From assembly GCF_023065955.2 (NCBI RefSeq), contig NW_026623089.1:37044767-37108766 (forward strand): DNA of 64,000 nucleotides, in the 5' to 3' direction. This stretch comes from Ursus arctos. Taxonomy: Eukaryota > Chordata > Mammalia > Carnivora > Ursidae. A program made the position numbers and the translations under genes. Under the pieces are notes generated by a model. The model saw only the letters and a program-made list of their open reading frames with translations. It made no database searches and was not told where the DNA came from. Shown one piece after another: positions 1-12,054 of this stretch (positions within the stretch are counted from its first letter, which is position 1; the number at the start of each line of letters is the position of its first letter).

Positions 1-870
1 CAAAGCCAGCTCGGGGACCCTTCCCCCACGGCGTGGGAACCAGGGGCCTGCCTCCTGCAAAGTGTGCCCATAGTCCCAGGACCACCGAAGACCACGTCTG
101 TGAGCTTGGGAAAGGGGAATTTAATGGGAAGGGGAACAGAGCGACCAGGTGTGCTCAGGGTCATAAAACCCAGCAGTTTTCAGCAGCTCTTCCTTCCAGG
201 GTTCGCTACCCATCTCGGTTCAGTGAGACCAGAGCCCATGTGCCTCGGCTTTTACTGGTTCGGCCCCTCGCTGCCTTATCTTGGGCATCTTCTCTTAAAA
301 GCAAGAAAATAAGAAGAGAAAACCTTTCCTGTCAAAAGTCCCAAAACATGTGGTTACTTTAGGTTCTGCTTTAGTGTGACACTGACAAGTTGTCATGACG
401 CAAGCCGTGCCCCTGGACAGACAGACAGGCCAGTAGATCAATCCATTGATAACCTATTGGGTGAAAAGATCTTTGGGGAGATTGAAACAGCTCTCTCAGA
501 TGGAACCACCTTCTGTTTCATTATGAGGACTTATCAGCTCCTCTTGACCATTTATCATCCTGTCTTTTCTGTCAGAAGTGCCAAATGACTGTTCAAACCC
601 TTGCTCATGTTTGTTATTTCATTTAGGAAGTATTAGCGATAAAGCCATTTGTCTGCGAATGTTTGACCTGCTTTGTTGTTGTTGTCTGGCCCCTGTATTG
701 CAGGGTTTGGGGCCAGAGGTGGTTATCGACAGCGCGCCCCCGAGAAAGTGCTCAGACCGGCTCCAGTCAGGATCCAGGAGGGGAGGGCCGAGCACGGACC
801 TGGGAGCCCTGCGCAGGTTCAAGCTGAGAGTCATGGGTGAGGGCTGGGGTTCAAACTGGGAGGATCTCAG
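1..870. other. Unassigned sequence, no gene seen
   Basis: No repeat family, RNA gene or coding exon can be recognised here. The open frames on both strands are short and overlap one another, with no family resemblance. Probably intergenic or intronic single-copy DNA. Confidence 0.55.
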
Positions 871-956
871 AGGTGTGTGTGCACGTGTGTATGTGTGCGT
901 GCATGAGTGTGTGCGTGTGTGCATACATGTGTCTGTGCACGTGTGTGCGTGGCAGG
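871..956. repeat. Degenerate (GT)n / (GTGC)n microsatellite
   Basis: Alternating purine-pyrimidine sequence rich in GTGTGC and GTGCAT units. It is interrupted and therefore old. Such sequence can adopt Z-DNA, but nothing here indicates a function. Confidence 0.85.
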
Positions 957-1329
957 GTTGGGGAGGAGGATGATAACGATGATGACTGATGACAAAGCAG
1001 GTCACTAGGTTTTCACGACGGCGTGTGCACCCTTGTCTGGGTGCTCATCTGTGGTCTGCATGAAGTGTCCGCTTCAGGTCCCCAGCAATGGCTCCGTGAG
1101 TTCCCATGAATTACAGCACTGTTGGCTGCAGGACTCTTGGCAAGGTAGCTCCTCTGGAGGTTCCAAGGCTCCAAAGGCCTTTCTTCCTGTTCTGGGGTTT
1201 TCCTCTGGTGACTCACCAGGCAGTACTGTGAACTAGAACGCATGGCACAAGGTTTGACATCTAGGCCCGAGGCAAAGGCACTCAGCAAACTCAGATTTCA
1301 GCTGGGAAAGGGGTTTGGAGGACAGGGGA
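957..1329. other. Unassigned sequence, no gene seen
   Basis: I see nothing recognisable. A small ATGATAACGATGATGACTGATGA purine-rich patch lies near 969-991. Confidence 0.5.
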
Positions 1330-1440
1330 CCCAAGGAGGCCATTGGGTGCATTTTGGGCAAGTCCTCCCCTCTGTACTCAGCTTCCTCATCTGTTAGCTT
1401 TCAGACACCTGGTCCTCAGGGTGCGATTGCAATAAACTAA
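1330..1440 (+). mobile_element. MIR SINE fragment
   Basis: The segment reads like the conserved core of MIR in sense orientation: a GGGCAAGTC motif, then a CTCAGCTTCCTCATCTGTTA motif. MIR is an ancient mammal-wide tRNA-derived SINE. The ends are eroded and placed by eye. Confidence 0.5.
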
Positions 1441-1792
1441 ATAAAATAACTAATGTGACATCTTTTTAAAAAATGATAAGCACTATCGTATATGGGAATT
1501 TGTTGAGTGCCAACGACGCACACACTGGAATCAGGCCTTTCCCAAAGAAGACATACAGGAACGGGTGAACTTAGGGCATTTGGAATTATGTCGCATGATA
1601 TCACGCTCTCCCGGATATGTTTATGTAATGCCGCCTCTGTGCTCTGCCTCGTGCGTGAAGGATACAGATATGAAGGCAGGGCCTCATTCCTGGGCTCCAC
1701 GGTTTCATAGTTTTGCTGAGCAAACTGACAAGGTTTTTAGTCTTAGTGTCCCAGAAAGCAGAGGACTCACGGCTGTCACTGTGTTAGAGAGT
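1441..1792. other. Unassigned sequence, no gene seen
   Basis: No repeat or gene is recognised between the MIR fragment and the LTR that starts at 1,793. Confidence 0.5.
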
Positions 1793-2146
1793 TGTTATGG
1801 ACTGAACCGTGTCCCCCCAGATTTGTATGTCAAGGTCCCAGTACCTCCGAATATGACTCTATGTGGAGATAGGGTATTTATAGAGGTGATTTAGGTTAAA
1901 CAGGCTCTCATTCACTATGCCTGGAGTCCTTGTAAGAAGAGATAAGGACACAGACCCACACAAAGGGAAGAGAACGTGAGAACACAGGAAGAAGCCAGCC
2001 ATCTACAAGTCAGGGAGAGAGGGGGGCCTCAGAAGGAACTTGCCATGCCAGCACCTGGACCCCAGACTTCTAGCCGCCGGAGTTTGTGGTGTTTAAGCCA
2101 CTGGGGGTGTGGCACTTGGTGGTGGGAAGCTTAGCTAACTGCTACA
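1793..2146 (+). mobile_element. MLT1-type (ERVL-MaLR) solo LTR
   Basis: A roughly 354-base element begins TGTTATGGACTGAACC and ends near GCTAACTGCTACA, the TG...CA boundaries of an LTR. Internal landmarks of the MLT1 group are present: GTGTCCCCCCAGATTTGTATG, GGAGATAGGGTATTTATAGAGG, GTCCTTGTAAGAAGAGATAAGGACACAG split by small changes, and a late GTTTAAGCCACTGGG. No internal retroviral region or partner LTR flanks it, so it is a solo LTR. The MLT1 assignment is from recalled consensus, and the exact subfamily (MLT1A or B) is uncertain. Confidence 0.8.
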
Positions 2147-4028
2147 GAAGGATGATCCCAGGCAGCGGGAGCGGGTAGGGAATGGAAGGAGAGAGAACAT
2201 TCGAGAGCAAGGGCACTTGAGCAGTAGGGCCACAGCTGTGTGCCATGGACGGCTCTGTTGTGTGGGTACCGTTCTCAGAGAAGCTCTACCCAGAGCCACG
2301 GGCCCCTGAGAGGTACGGGGTAACGGGGGACAAACAATTCTCAAACTCAGCTCTCCCTCTGGTCAGTGTTGCCCCATGGGATGTACTCTCAGGTGACACA
2401 TCAGTGGGTACTGAGCAGGACCTATGTCCTGGTGTCACGGGGAAACCCATTGAGATGACAGAGATGCTTGGCACTAGCCAGGGAGAGGCACTGCCCCCCC
2501 GAGCCCCTGGGAATGGCTGGGAGCCCCTTCTGAGCAGCAGGAGCAGGAGTGAGTGAGGCTTAGCCTGGTTCCTAGGGGGCCGAGAGGCTTCTTGAACAGA
2601 ACGTGGGGAGGCAGGGAGGCACAAGTGACAGCAGCCGGTGTTGGTGGGGCAAGAGCACTGCACATGCAGCAAAGGTTGCCGGGAGGTGGGTTAGAGGGGT
2701 CCCCAGGGCCAGATCACCAGTCTTGGAAAAAGAAGACATGTGGGTTCCGTTGTGAAAATAATGAGTCATTAAAACGCGCACTTGAAGCACAGGTCACGGG
2801 ACTAAGCTGGCGCTCGGAGAGAGCTCTGGACTCGAGTGTGGGGGACTCAGGGCTCACCCCACCCAAGCAAGAGGCAGGCCCACCCACAGCAGCAGAGCCC
2901 AGGCCCCGAGCACCCGCTGCTCTCCCGGCCGTTTGAGTACCTCCCTGTCCTCGTGAGAAAGGGGAGCAGGTGGGAGCCGGCAGCCCCACCTCGGTGCCCG
3001 TGCCACTTCTGTGAAACTGTGAGATTTCCTGCCCCTGGGGAGGGAACTGGCAGGTCGGCCTGCCCCGCACTCAGAAAGCTCTTGATCTCCTGGAAGCTAG
3101 AGGCGGAAGGGAGAGAACAGGGATTTTCAGGGATCTGGTGGGGCAAAGATCATAAAACAAGTTTTGCCTTCAGTTATTCCTTCTCCAGAAAAGGCTTTCC
3201 CTGTCGGAGTGAGAGGACCCTTGAGCCCCCATCCGCTCAAAATGCTCAACTTTCCCCTCCCTCCAGCCACGTCCATTGAGAAGTATGGTCCCAGAGGGCT
3301 TGGAACCCCACATCGCTCACTCGTTTCTCTGTGCAGACACATTCGATCCATTGCTTCCTGAGTTTTGAGCTCCACCAGCCACTGGGAGGGCTCACAGATG
3401 GGAAGGCAGTGCAAGGTCGTGTCCGAGCCTGGTGGTTAGTGGGCATACTGGGAAGGGGACTGAGGAAAGGGTTTCAGGCCCCCAGAGAACAGACTGTCCC
3501 CAAGAAATCCTAGGGGGATGACAAGAGAAGGGAGGCAGCATGCAGGCCAACTGCGGGGACACAGACTCACCCAGAGTACTCACAAGGCAGGTCACAATGA
3601 GGGGCAGGTCTCCAGACCTCCAGGGAGCTCATGGTGGGTGCGGCCAGGCCCTCAGACCCCCGGGGGACCCTGCTCCTGAGGACGGCAGGACATCCCCGGC
3701 TCCCTAAGCTTTGCCTTCAGATGTATCCAGTGTCAGGGCTGCTGGGGGTCAGTTCCATCAATTCAAAGCTAGGTCACACCCTTGTCCACTGATCTGGTGA
3801 CTCCTGGGCACCATATCCAGACCCAAATGTCCCTGCTGCCCTCTTCTTGCCAAGTGTCAAGACCCAGCCAAGCCCAGCGGAGAGCAGAGAAGACCTTTGG
3901 CTTTGGCACTAAAGACCCGTTAACGGGTTTGAGGAGTTCCAGGAGGGTGTGGGGGGGGGAACGGATTCGTGCGGCCTGACACACTCCTGTCTCCTCTGTA
4001 CCTTTGTGACTCTCTCCAGGTTTCCACA
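2147..4028. other. Unassigned GC-richer sequence, no gene seen
   Basis: This 1.9 kb stretch is GC-richer than the window average and therefore carries many open frames on both strands (the longest about 147 codons, 2,836-3,279 plus). They overlap each other in several frames, are proline, serine and glycine rich as expected from composition, and match no family I know. No repeat is recognised. Confidence 0.5.
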
Positions 4029-4060
4029 AAAACAAAACAAAACAAAACAACACAACACCG
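4029..4060. repeat. (AAAAC)n microsatellite
   Basis: About five tandem AAAAC units, decaying into CAACACAACACC on the right. Confidence 0.85.
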
Positions 4061-4944
4061 CCACACAGCAAAGGAGCCTTAGGCAGACCTTCTAAATATC
4101 AAGTCCATCTATTTATTTAATATAAATTTTAAAAAAAGGAGATTTTGTTTCCAGGCCTCAGCCCCACCCTCTGTTTACTGGGTGGCACCGCAGCTGGGCG
4201 ATCCGAAGATGCCAGACAGAGGCCGTGGGGAGGAAGGCTGGAGTCACGCTCGAGCCGGCAGCCTCCAAGTCGGGGGCCGGGGGGGGGCGTTCAGGAAAGA
4301 AAAAGTCATGTTCCAAGTTCTTGAGGTTTCCATCACACAAAGCACCCATCCACTTGTCCAGAACAGGGAACCTATTATAATGTGTCCCTTGTTATTTTTA
4401 GAATTTAAGATGATATTTTCCTATTTTAGTTAATGGCCTGAGAATGAGATTTTGGTTGTTTGCAATAAATTGCCTGATTTGGAAGTATTGGTGCAGAGGG
4501 ACTCTATAATTCCGTCTTTTTTATAGCGTAGGTTTCCCCTCCCCCCTCCTCCTGGTCTGGAGAGTTCCTTTAATCAGGTAGTGGGAGTGATTAATGACCG
4601 CATGTGCCTGTGTGCAGTTGGAGGCTTCCGTGTGCTCAGAAGGAGGAGAGCAGGGATCCCGGCAATAGCATCCGTGCAGGAAAGGAAATCCCGGGACCGC
4701 GTTCCCTACCTAGAAAGTGCAGGCCTGCAATTAAAGCCCTGCCTAGTCCCACCCCGATGCCAACGGGATGGATACAGTAATTGCTGGAATGTGCTCAAGG
4801 CCAGCTCCTCAGATGTGCTGGCCCAATGCCCCCTTTCTGGCCCAGAAAAGCAAAGAGGCGGGAAGGTAGAGAACATAGTCCACCTCCTTTTTTTTTTTTT
4901 TTTTAACTTCTGCTCGTTATTCCAAAAGGGAAATACTTAAATCT
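4061..4944. other. Unassigned sequence with poly-G and poly-T tracts
   Basis: No gene or repeat family is recognised. Notable composition features are a G-rich run at about 4,274-4,288 and a T17 tract at about 4,888-4,904. The T tract has no SINE or L1 body next to it. Confidence 0.5.
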
Positions 4945-5400
4945 TCAACCAACATTTTTAAGCACTTATTATGTGCCAGGCACGAAATGGCAAAAGAAGA
5001 AGAGGCTATAAAAAAGGGTCGTATTTCATCACTGCTTATGGGGAGTTCACAATTTAGTGGGAGAAGCCCATAAACAAATAATAGCACCTAAAGACGGTAC
5101 GGTCACGTCAGGGAGCTGTGCGGGACCCTGCAGGAGCTCGCCCAGCTGGGAAGGAGGGAGGTGTGGGGCTGTGCGACATCCCGGTGCCTGGAGCGGCAGG
5201 CTGGTGGGTGTGAGGCCGGCAGGGAGGGCGGCCCTGTGGGGCGGGGATGGGATAGCAGGATGGGCCCAGAACGGCGAGGGTTTCTATGCCCCCATAAGGA
5301 GTTTGGATTTGCTTCTGCCGGCAATAGGGAGCAATGGACTATTCTATCGCAGGAGACTTGACATGGAATTCTATTTTGCAGCTGCACACATTTCATTGCA
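4945..5400 (-). mobile_element. LINE2 (L2) fragment, antisense
   Basis: The left end reads as the reverse complement of the L2 3' end (CAACATTTTTAAGCACTTATTATGTGCCAGGCAC, here interrupted in the quote: key words are AAGCACTTATTATG and GTGCCAGGCAC). It continues with GGGGAGTTCACAATTTAGTGG and later AGGAGTTTGGATTTGC, words I associate with the antisense L2 body. Divergence is high and the right end is approximate. Confidence 0.55.
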
Positions 5401-6149
5401 GAGATCTGAAAGCCAAGCTCTTGTAGAGTCAGGATGGAACCCAAGTCATAAGGCTAATGGGTGGCAGGGCCTACCGTCCTGAGAGCAGAGAAACTCAGGG
5501 TCAACCTGCAATTTCTCATGCACGCTTTCATTCTTAATTCATCCTCTCTTGTTTTCTTTAAAAAAAAGCATACTTCCTTATTATGTTCCTCACAGGTATT
5601 CCCAGTGCAGTTTCCTTCCACAAATCACTTTTCAATTTGTCCCATCTTTACTCTGCCGGACACACTCTCTGAGGGCAACTGGACACACAACAAACCAGTG
5701 AAGTTCTCCACATAACTCACAATTCTCAGAGGATACGCACAAAAAAGAAGTCCCTCCAGCGTGCCGCTCTGTCTGGGACATCTACGCCCTGGACGTTCCT
5801 CCGAGGGGGTCTGATCCTGTGCCGAAGCTGTCAGAAGCCCCCCTTGGTAGGATGGGGGGGTACCAGCACCCTTGGCGGCGGAACACAGGCACTGAGCCCT
5901 CCCCACCTGCAATGTGCCTCCCCGGGCTCAGGTCACCACCTGGCTCCCTGCCCACCTGTCTCACCTGCACGTGAAGGTCTCACAGGTCATTTCATGGAGA
6001 CCCAGGGGCAAGCCTCACTGTGGCCGCTCTAGCGGGGACAGGGCAAGCTCTTTCCCCTGCAGAAACCAGGGTCCCCTCCGTGACTGAGATGGTGAGAACA
6101 TTTCAGAAGCGCTTCTTCTGTTCCCTTAAAGCCAGCCTACGCTTTCTTT
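5401..6149. other. Unassigned sequence, no gene seen
   Basis: No repeat, exon or RNA gene is recognised. Open frames on both strands are short and unremarkable. Confidence 0.5.
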
Positions 6150-6365
6150 CGGTCATACCTCCGTCTGCCTGCCTGGCCCCCCAGCCCGTGATACTCATTC
6201 TTACTCCCAGGCTTTCCCTGGAGAACACCTTCCCTGTCATGTCTCATCCATCCTCAGGGTTTGGCTCCAACCTCACCTCCGAGAAGTCTGCTCTCATCAT
6301 GGAGCCACACGTGTCTCCCTGTGTCTGGCCCCTTTGGGCTTTAGTGAGAACAATTATCAGTTAAG
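6150..6365 (+). mobile_element. LINE2 (L2) fragment, sense
   Basis: Pyrimidine-rich sequence with words typical of the sense L2 3' region, such as CCTCAGGGTTTGGCTCC and CCTCACCTCCGAGAAG. Old and eroded; the boundaries are approximate. Confidence 0.45.
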
Positions 6366-6839
6366 TTGGACCTCGTCATAGACAGGCTCTGAATTACAGC
6401 GATGCCCTTCCCACAATGGGCTCCGTGCTGTGGGTGCCAGTGTTAACACTGCCCCTTGCCCGCCAGGCCCAGTGCCCAGACGTGGGGGGCTGGCTTTCTG
6501 GCTCCCAGCAGCAGGCAGAACATGGCTTCTCTGGAGGACCTGACCCTCCACGAGGGTGGCTACCATCAGCTGTACTGAGGGGGGCTCCCTGAAGGGTCGT
6601 GGCCACATTGGGCTGTAAACCATCAGAGTGGAGTAGTGGACGGGGTGGGGTTTGGAATGGAATAGACCCGAGTTCAAAAGCTTGTCTTCAGAACTCATTG
6701 GGGAAATTCAACTAAAAACACGTGCAGATACGACCGCACCTTTGCCAGAACGAGTCAAAGGAAAGGGACTGAGAGTAAGCACGAAGTGCTGGGCGGACGG
6801 GGAGCAGCACGGTTCCTCTGCTGCTGGCGGCCGGCGAGC
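6366..6839. other. Unassigned sequence, no gene seen
   Basis: Nothing recognisable; short open frames on both strands only. Confidence 0.5.
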
Positions 6840-7340
6840 TAACTGGTACAGGCCCTTTGGGAAGCTGAAACTATCTTCTAAACGGAAACATACATCACGG
6901 CGGGGCCCAGAAGCTTCCCTCCTGTGTGGGCCTCCAACAGAATGGGGTGCTTGTGGCCACCAAAGGCACGTCAAATATGCTCATGGAAACTCGGTTCCTA
7001 ACAGCCCAGCACCAGGGAGAACCCAAATGTCCAACAGCAGGAAAGTGGGTAAACACGTCATGGTGCGTCTGTACAAGAAGGCGACAGCAACAAAATGCAA
7101 TAAGTGACCACGACGTACATGGAGCTGGATAAGCCTCCCAGACATAACACACGTAATGAGTGTGACACAAAGTAGTGACTACTGCCCGATTCCATTTGTA
7201 TGACGGGTACAAGCAAGGAAAACTCATGTAGGGACTTACAAGAGTCCCTCCATGGGGGTCTTGGTGGAAGGGGAACAGGGGAGCCCCTGGGGGCTGGAGA
7301 TGTTCGAGATCAAGGTCTGGGAAGTGGCTCTTGCCTCAGT
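6840..7340 (+). mobile_element. Old L1 (L1M-type) 3' fragment
   Basis: The stretch carries decayed words of the 3' end of L1 ORF2 and the start of the 3' untranslated region in sense orientation: AACCCAAATGTCCAACAGCAG, GGTAAACACGTCATGG, CCCGATTCCATTTGTATGA. It is followed by GGGGGCTGGAGATGTTC, typical of the old L1M 3' region. No long open frame survives. Family known as LINE-1; the subfamily is not resolved. Confidence 0.65.
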
Positions 7341-9069
7341 TTTTTTCATTTTAAAATGGAATAATAAAATGCGAGTTTTGTTCCTAAGGAGGAAGTGAGG
7401 CGATGATGTCAGGGCTGAGTGGGGTGTTTGGTGAGAAGTCAGCCGAAAGGGGCACAAGGTGAGTGCTGCTTTTCTCCTCTCCTCTGGTCCTCAGTAGAAA
7501 GGACCAGGGATAGAATGTCAGCGATGATGTGTAGGCCAGATTTCAGGAGGCGTTGTGGGGGGGTCCCACAGTTCCTTAGCCTGGAGGAGCCCAAGGCCAT
7601 CCTCCCGCAGCACTGCGCTGGTTTGCAGCCGGGGAGCCCGGATCCTCCTACCAGCACCACCCTCCCTGACCTGCCCCCAGGACCCCCCACCAGAAGCTAA
7701 GGTAGCTCACCTATCAGCAAAGGGCCCACGTCCAGGGAAGGACCCCAAAGACTCTGGGCTCACTCTAGCAAGGAAGACAGCGCCTGGCTGGTCCCAGGGG
7801 CCGTTTGCTCCGCTTACAGCATCGTCAGTGGCTTGGACAGTTCAGTTTGACTCCAGCCCGCATGCTCTGCTGTAGTTAGACATCTGTCTGCCCTGGTGTC
7901 ACCTGGACTTGAGCCCCTGTAGGTTGAGGCAACAATTCCTTGGAAAGACCAATGTCTTTGGCTCGTCCTTCGGTCCTGGTGCCTCAGTGTTCCTTCAGGC
8001 TTCTTCCTGGGGGACTCCAACCGCTTCAAAGAGCTGAAATGGGACAGGACAATCGGCTTCTTCCCATCACTACCAGATTCCATCGCTGTTGGAAATGCAT
8101 AAGCTGGGGACCCGGGTCAGGGGTGCCTCGGGGACCCCCTCTCTTTTCCCTCCATTCTTCTCTCTCCCCCGGAAGCTGTCCCCCTGCCCATGTGCCTCTG
8201 TGGCTTAGGGGACACATTGTGCTGCTTTGCTCAGTGACAAAAATCTCTGGTTTTCACTCCCTCTTCCGCTTATTTATAAGCTCTCCTGGAAGAACTGGAA
8301 CACACAGTTGGTGGCACCCGTGCTGCACCGTGGATGCCGTGGCATAGGCGTGCTGGCACGTGAGCCGGCATCACTCGCACTTGTAGAGCTCCCGAGTGCC
8401 ACTGTGGTGCCCCATGATGAGACGACCCTGACCTGAGGGGGAGTTAGGGGCACAGTGCATGGAGAAGCAAGGTTCCCTCTTTCCTATTTATCACTCCTGC
8501 CTTCTTGGTCCCCACCCCAGCCCCTGCAGCCCAACCTGTCCTCCCCTCCACTGCTCCCGGTTGGTACAAAATGGAGAGCAGAGCTAGACATCAGACTCCA
8601 TGGGAACAATTCCCCTCTCAGCCTGAGTGTCACTGGGATGTCCTGACGGTAGAAACCCTCCAGGCATTATCTCGGCCACCAAATACCTCTTCAGCTAGCC
8701 TGTCAGCAGAAAGCCCTCAGAAAACCCTACACATGTGTTGATGAGCCAGATGTCACATTTGTCCCCAGAAAGCGGAAAGTGATGGCTTTTTATCTGATAT
8801 CCATTTCATGGAGTTCTTTTTATTATTGGCAGGAAACTGACTGATCTCCACCTGGTTAAGTGCAACGTGTGTGTGTTCCATTTTCCTACCTGTTGTGTAT
8901 ATATCTCCACGTCTGAATTTGTGTTAACTCTCTGTACTCCATGCCTTCACGTGTGCCGTTGAAAATACATTCATCAAAGGGAAAGAGAGACAGATTGTTG
9001 CTGAGTGTCCACAGGTACGAGGTGCTTTGCATAAACGTGGTAATTTCATTCTCAACAATAATAACTCTG
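7341..9069. other. Unassigned sequence, no gene seen
   Basis: This 1.7 kb has no recognisable repeat, exon or RNA gene. Open frames of up to 135 codons (7,940-8,347 plus) show no family resemblance and overlap frames on the other strand. Confidence 0.5.
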
Positions 9070-9250
9070 AGGGGTTCTCAAACTTGGGTGGGCGATCAGG
9101 ACCCCCAGGAATGCTTATGAAAACACAGACCAGTGGGCCTCATCCCCAAGTTTCTGATCCAAAAGATCTGGTTTGGGGACTGACCCCCTGCATTCCCAGT
9201 GAGTTTGCAGGTGATGCTGCTGGTCCACGGCCCACGCTCTGAGATGCACA
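9070..9250. mobile_element. MER5A-like hAT-Charlie DNA transposon remnant
   Basis: The left end GGGGTTCTCAAACTTGG and the internal AAACACAGACCAGTGGGCC and AGTTTCTGATCC words match the nonautonomous MER5 group as I recall it. The right end, near GCTCTGAGATGC, looks like the eroded partner terminal repeat. Nonautonomous, without coding capacity. Confidence 0.65.
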
Positions 9251-9261
9251 GCTTTCTAGCA

Positions 9262-9375
9262 TTAGCCTCAATTTCAGATAAAGGATTGGAGGCTCAGAGA
9301 GGTAAAGTCATACAGCTAGGGAGTGACAGCCCTGAGATTCAGGCCCAAGGACACCCTGCCACTCTACAAAGCATG
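9262..9375 (-). mobile_element. MIR SINE fragment, antisense
   Basis: The words GGCTCAGAGAGGTAAAGTC and CATACAGCTAGGGAGTGACAG are the reverse complement of the MIR core. It sits immediately right of the MER5-like element. Confidence 0.7.
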
Positions 9376-9619
9376 GTTACCTTAGCATTTTTAAATATTT
9401 GAGTTGATGGCCCTGCAGAGCTGCAGGATTTTGATGTCCGGTACAGTGTGTACTAGGTGATACTCTCGCCGGACTATGTGGTTGGAATTGTCACAGCTAA
9501 CTCTGCCCTCAGGGTGTCTGACTATATCCATCAGCTTTTGCCTTGGGAGAGACTGCCCTATAAGTTAGTCGCTTAAATATTTATTATTGCTTACAAGTTT
9601 ATGGGTTGGTTGTGCAAGT

Positions 9620-9835
9620 CTTTTTTTTTTTTTTTAAGATTTTATTTATTTATTTATTTATTTATTTATTGTGCCAACAGCGGGAGAGGCAAAGGGAGAG
9701 GGAGAGCGAGAATCTCCAGCAGGCTCTGCACTGAGTGTGGAGCCTGGCGGGCTGGATCCCACGACCCTGAGATCACAACCTGAGCTGAAATCAAGGGTCG
9801 GACGCTCAACTGACCGAGCCCCCCAGATATCCCTT
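9620..9835 (-). mobile_element. Carnivore SINEC element, antisense (older type)
   Basis: A poly-T tract followed by AAGATTTTATTTATTTATT, a purine-rich segment and the body word GACCCTGAGATCACAACC, ending in an eroded tRNA-derived head (CGCTCAACTGACCGAGCC). This is the standard SINEC layout read from tail to head, so the element is on the minus strand. The body resembles the older, carnivore-wide SINEC rather than the bear-like variant seen elsewhere in the window. Confidence 0.9.
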
Positions 9836-11724
9836 TCATGCAATTGAGCTGCTCAGGTGGTGGAAGCTAGGTAGGCTCATGTCTGTGGGCAGCTGACAGG
9901 TTCGGTGGCTCTGCTGGTCTGGGCGGCCTCAGCTGCCTGCCTGGCAGTTGACTTCACATTCATGTTTAGGAATAGGGGAGACTGAACCATGGGCATCTCA
10001 TAATCCAGCAAACAACCCAGGCTTGTTCATATGGTTGCGGCAACCTCCAGAAGAAAGAGCAGAATCTTGTACCATGTGCTCAGGGCCCAGTGAGGAAACC
10101 GACACACAGCACTTGTGCCCTTGACCTAAGCATTAGACCAGCCAAGAAGCAAAGGGGGAAAATGCACCCCATCCCTCGATGGTGGATACAGGAAGAACTT
10201 GTGGCTACTTAAAAATGGACCTTACTGTGTGTTCGATAGCATAGTCTCTGCAAATCCTCTTTGAGTCTTCGTCTTACCTGGTTCGAAAGTAACAAAGAGG
10301 AAGGAGTACAGCTCTGCCCTCAGTTTTTGCTCCCTTTGTGGAAGTCAGGGAAACAAGCTGTCACTACCAACAGCATGCCCCCAGGATTCCCCTTGAGAAA
10401 TACGTTTTTCACTTTCCATTGAAAACTTTGAAAATGACATTTCCTTGGAACCAGTTACAAGCATAAATATGGGAGTTCAAATGGAATATCCAGTTTTCAC
10501 AGCTGTATCTGTGCTAAATTAAAAAGGACAGAAAAACAAAGAGAAAGGGAAAAAAAATGACCCATAGCTTTTTGCAACAGCACGGAGGCACCGGGAAGGA
10601 ATCTTTCCAACACCGAGCTGCCTGCCCAGCGACTCTGTCATTTCCAGGCTGGACTCTTTTAATTAATCATGGCTGGATTTCTGTACTTTTATTCTTGGGC
10701 TGTTTTATTTTCTTGTCCTAGTGCCCACATGAGCATCCCCTAGCAATAAAACATCCAGGGAGAAGTTATAAAAACATGTCATCTTGGTTATAACATATGG
10801 CTAATTGATTTTTGAGAATCGCTTAATTGTATGACTTTAGTTAACTAAACAACAATGCCTGTTTTCACACCCCTGATATTAGCTCATACTATTTCATGAC
10901 CTGCCCCTGCTGAGACACACTCCATATTTCTGACCGTAAATCTGGCCTCTGCCGCGTATTTGTTCCAGCTTTGTTGTGGTGGTTTTACTGCATTCGGTGC
11001 TTTTTTTTTTTTTCTTTCTTTTTTCAATTTATAGTGAGCAATAAACATGGAGAGAGTTTTAAGGGTAGAAAGTGTTTGTTTCCAATCCACGTGAGCTGAA
11101 TTTTTAATTTCTTCCTTAAATAAAATAAGAAAAGGTGGCTTTCTTCACTCCTTGGCCCGCCACGTATCTCTGCAGGCTCCACTTAAATGGTATGTGAGAG
11201 AAACATGAGCTTGTGGCCTTTTTTAAACAAAGGTCTCTGAAAACTCTGCCCAGTTAGGTTAATTGCCTGGAAGTTTCACAGAGGTCTATGTCAGTTACAA
11301 GGAGGTTTTAATGTGGAAAAGTCAAGATGATAGGCGAGTGGGAGGAGGGGCTAGGAGAGGCTGGAGAGAGGAAAATAATGGCATCTGAGCCCAGCAGGGA
11401 AAACGTGTTTGGTGGAAAATAAGAAAGGGGGAGGAAGACTGGAAGTACTTCCCCAGATCGTGGTCTGAGCGACAAGGAAGAGGGGAAGGAGGAGATCATA
11501 TTCCAGTCTTATGCCTCTGGAAACTGCCCGACTGACCCAAAGTCTGCCCACCATGTTATTATATGGTGTCGAGGTGCAAGATCCCTATAAAAAGTCACAG
11601 CCTGGGATGTGGGCAATTACCTCGGCTTTCCATAGCTCAGCTGGAGGCTGCTGACTTTAATTTTCTTTCTTCTCATGAAGGAAGCCCAGAGTAATCATTA
11701 AATCTATAGGAGTAGCTCGAAACT
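9836..11724. other. Unassigned AT-rich sequence, possible noncoding conserved DNA
   Basis: No repeat or gene is recognised. The section 10,640-10,900 is rich in TAATTA, TAATTG and GTTAACTAA type words. A T-rich tract lies at about 11,002-11,024. There is no coding exon I can support. Confidence 0.5.
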
Positions 11725-11925
11725 TCCATGCTACTTACCATGTGATAAGACCGTATTCTAAGTGCTTTGTGCATGTTAATTCCTTAAAGCCTTGCGAGGA
11801 CCTATGCTGCAGGTGCTATTCTTGCCCCACTTCACAGACGAAACTACTGAGGCAAATGGAGTTGAGTGACTTGCACAGTCACACAGGTGCTATGTGCTAG
11901 AGCTGGGCCTGGCTCTAGCTGCCAC
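11725..11925 (-). mobile_element. MIR SINE, antisense
   Basis: Long and fairly complete MIR in reverse orientation: TTCTAAGTGCTTTGTGCATG, then TTGCCCCACTTCACAGACG, GAGGCAAATGG and CTTGCACAGTCACACAGG. Ancient mammal-wide element. Confidence 0.8.
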
Positions 11926-12054
11926 CCCAGTAAGCTCTTTGCTGCTTGGTCTCCTTGTTTGGATGGTTCTCGCATAAAGGTTTTGGCCAATCCCCGCGTG
12001 CTGGGCCCATGCAGTCACCAGGGTGAGGGATACACTGGGGCTGGTTCCCGAGGA

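Noticed and set aside
619..1005. Histidine/threonine-rich minus frame and its valine/cysteine-rich plus mirror
   Set aside because: They are translations of the GT microsatellite.
1793..2146. LTR as part of a near-intact endogenous retrovirus
   Set aside because: No internal region, primer binding site or second LTR is present nearby; it is a solo LTR.
2147..4028. Many overlapping open frames of 65-147 codons on both strands
   Set aside because: They follow from high GC and low stop density, overlap in several frames at once, and have no conserved motif or exon-like splice context.
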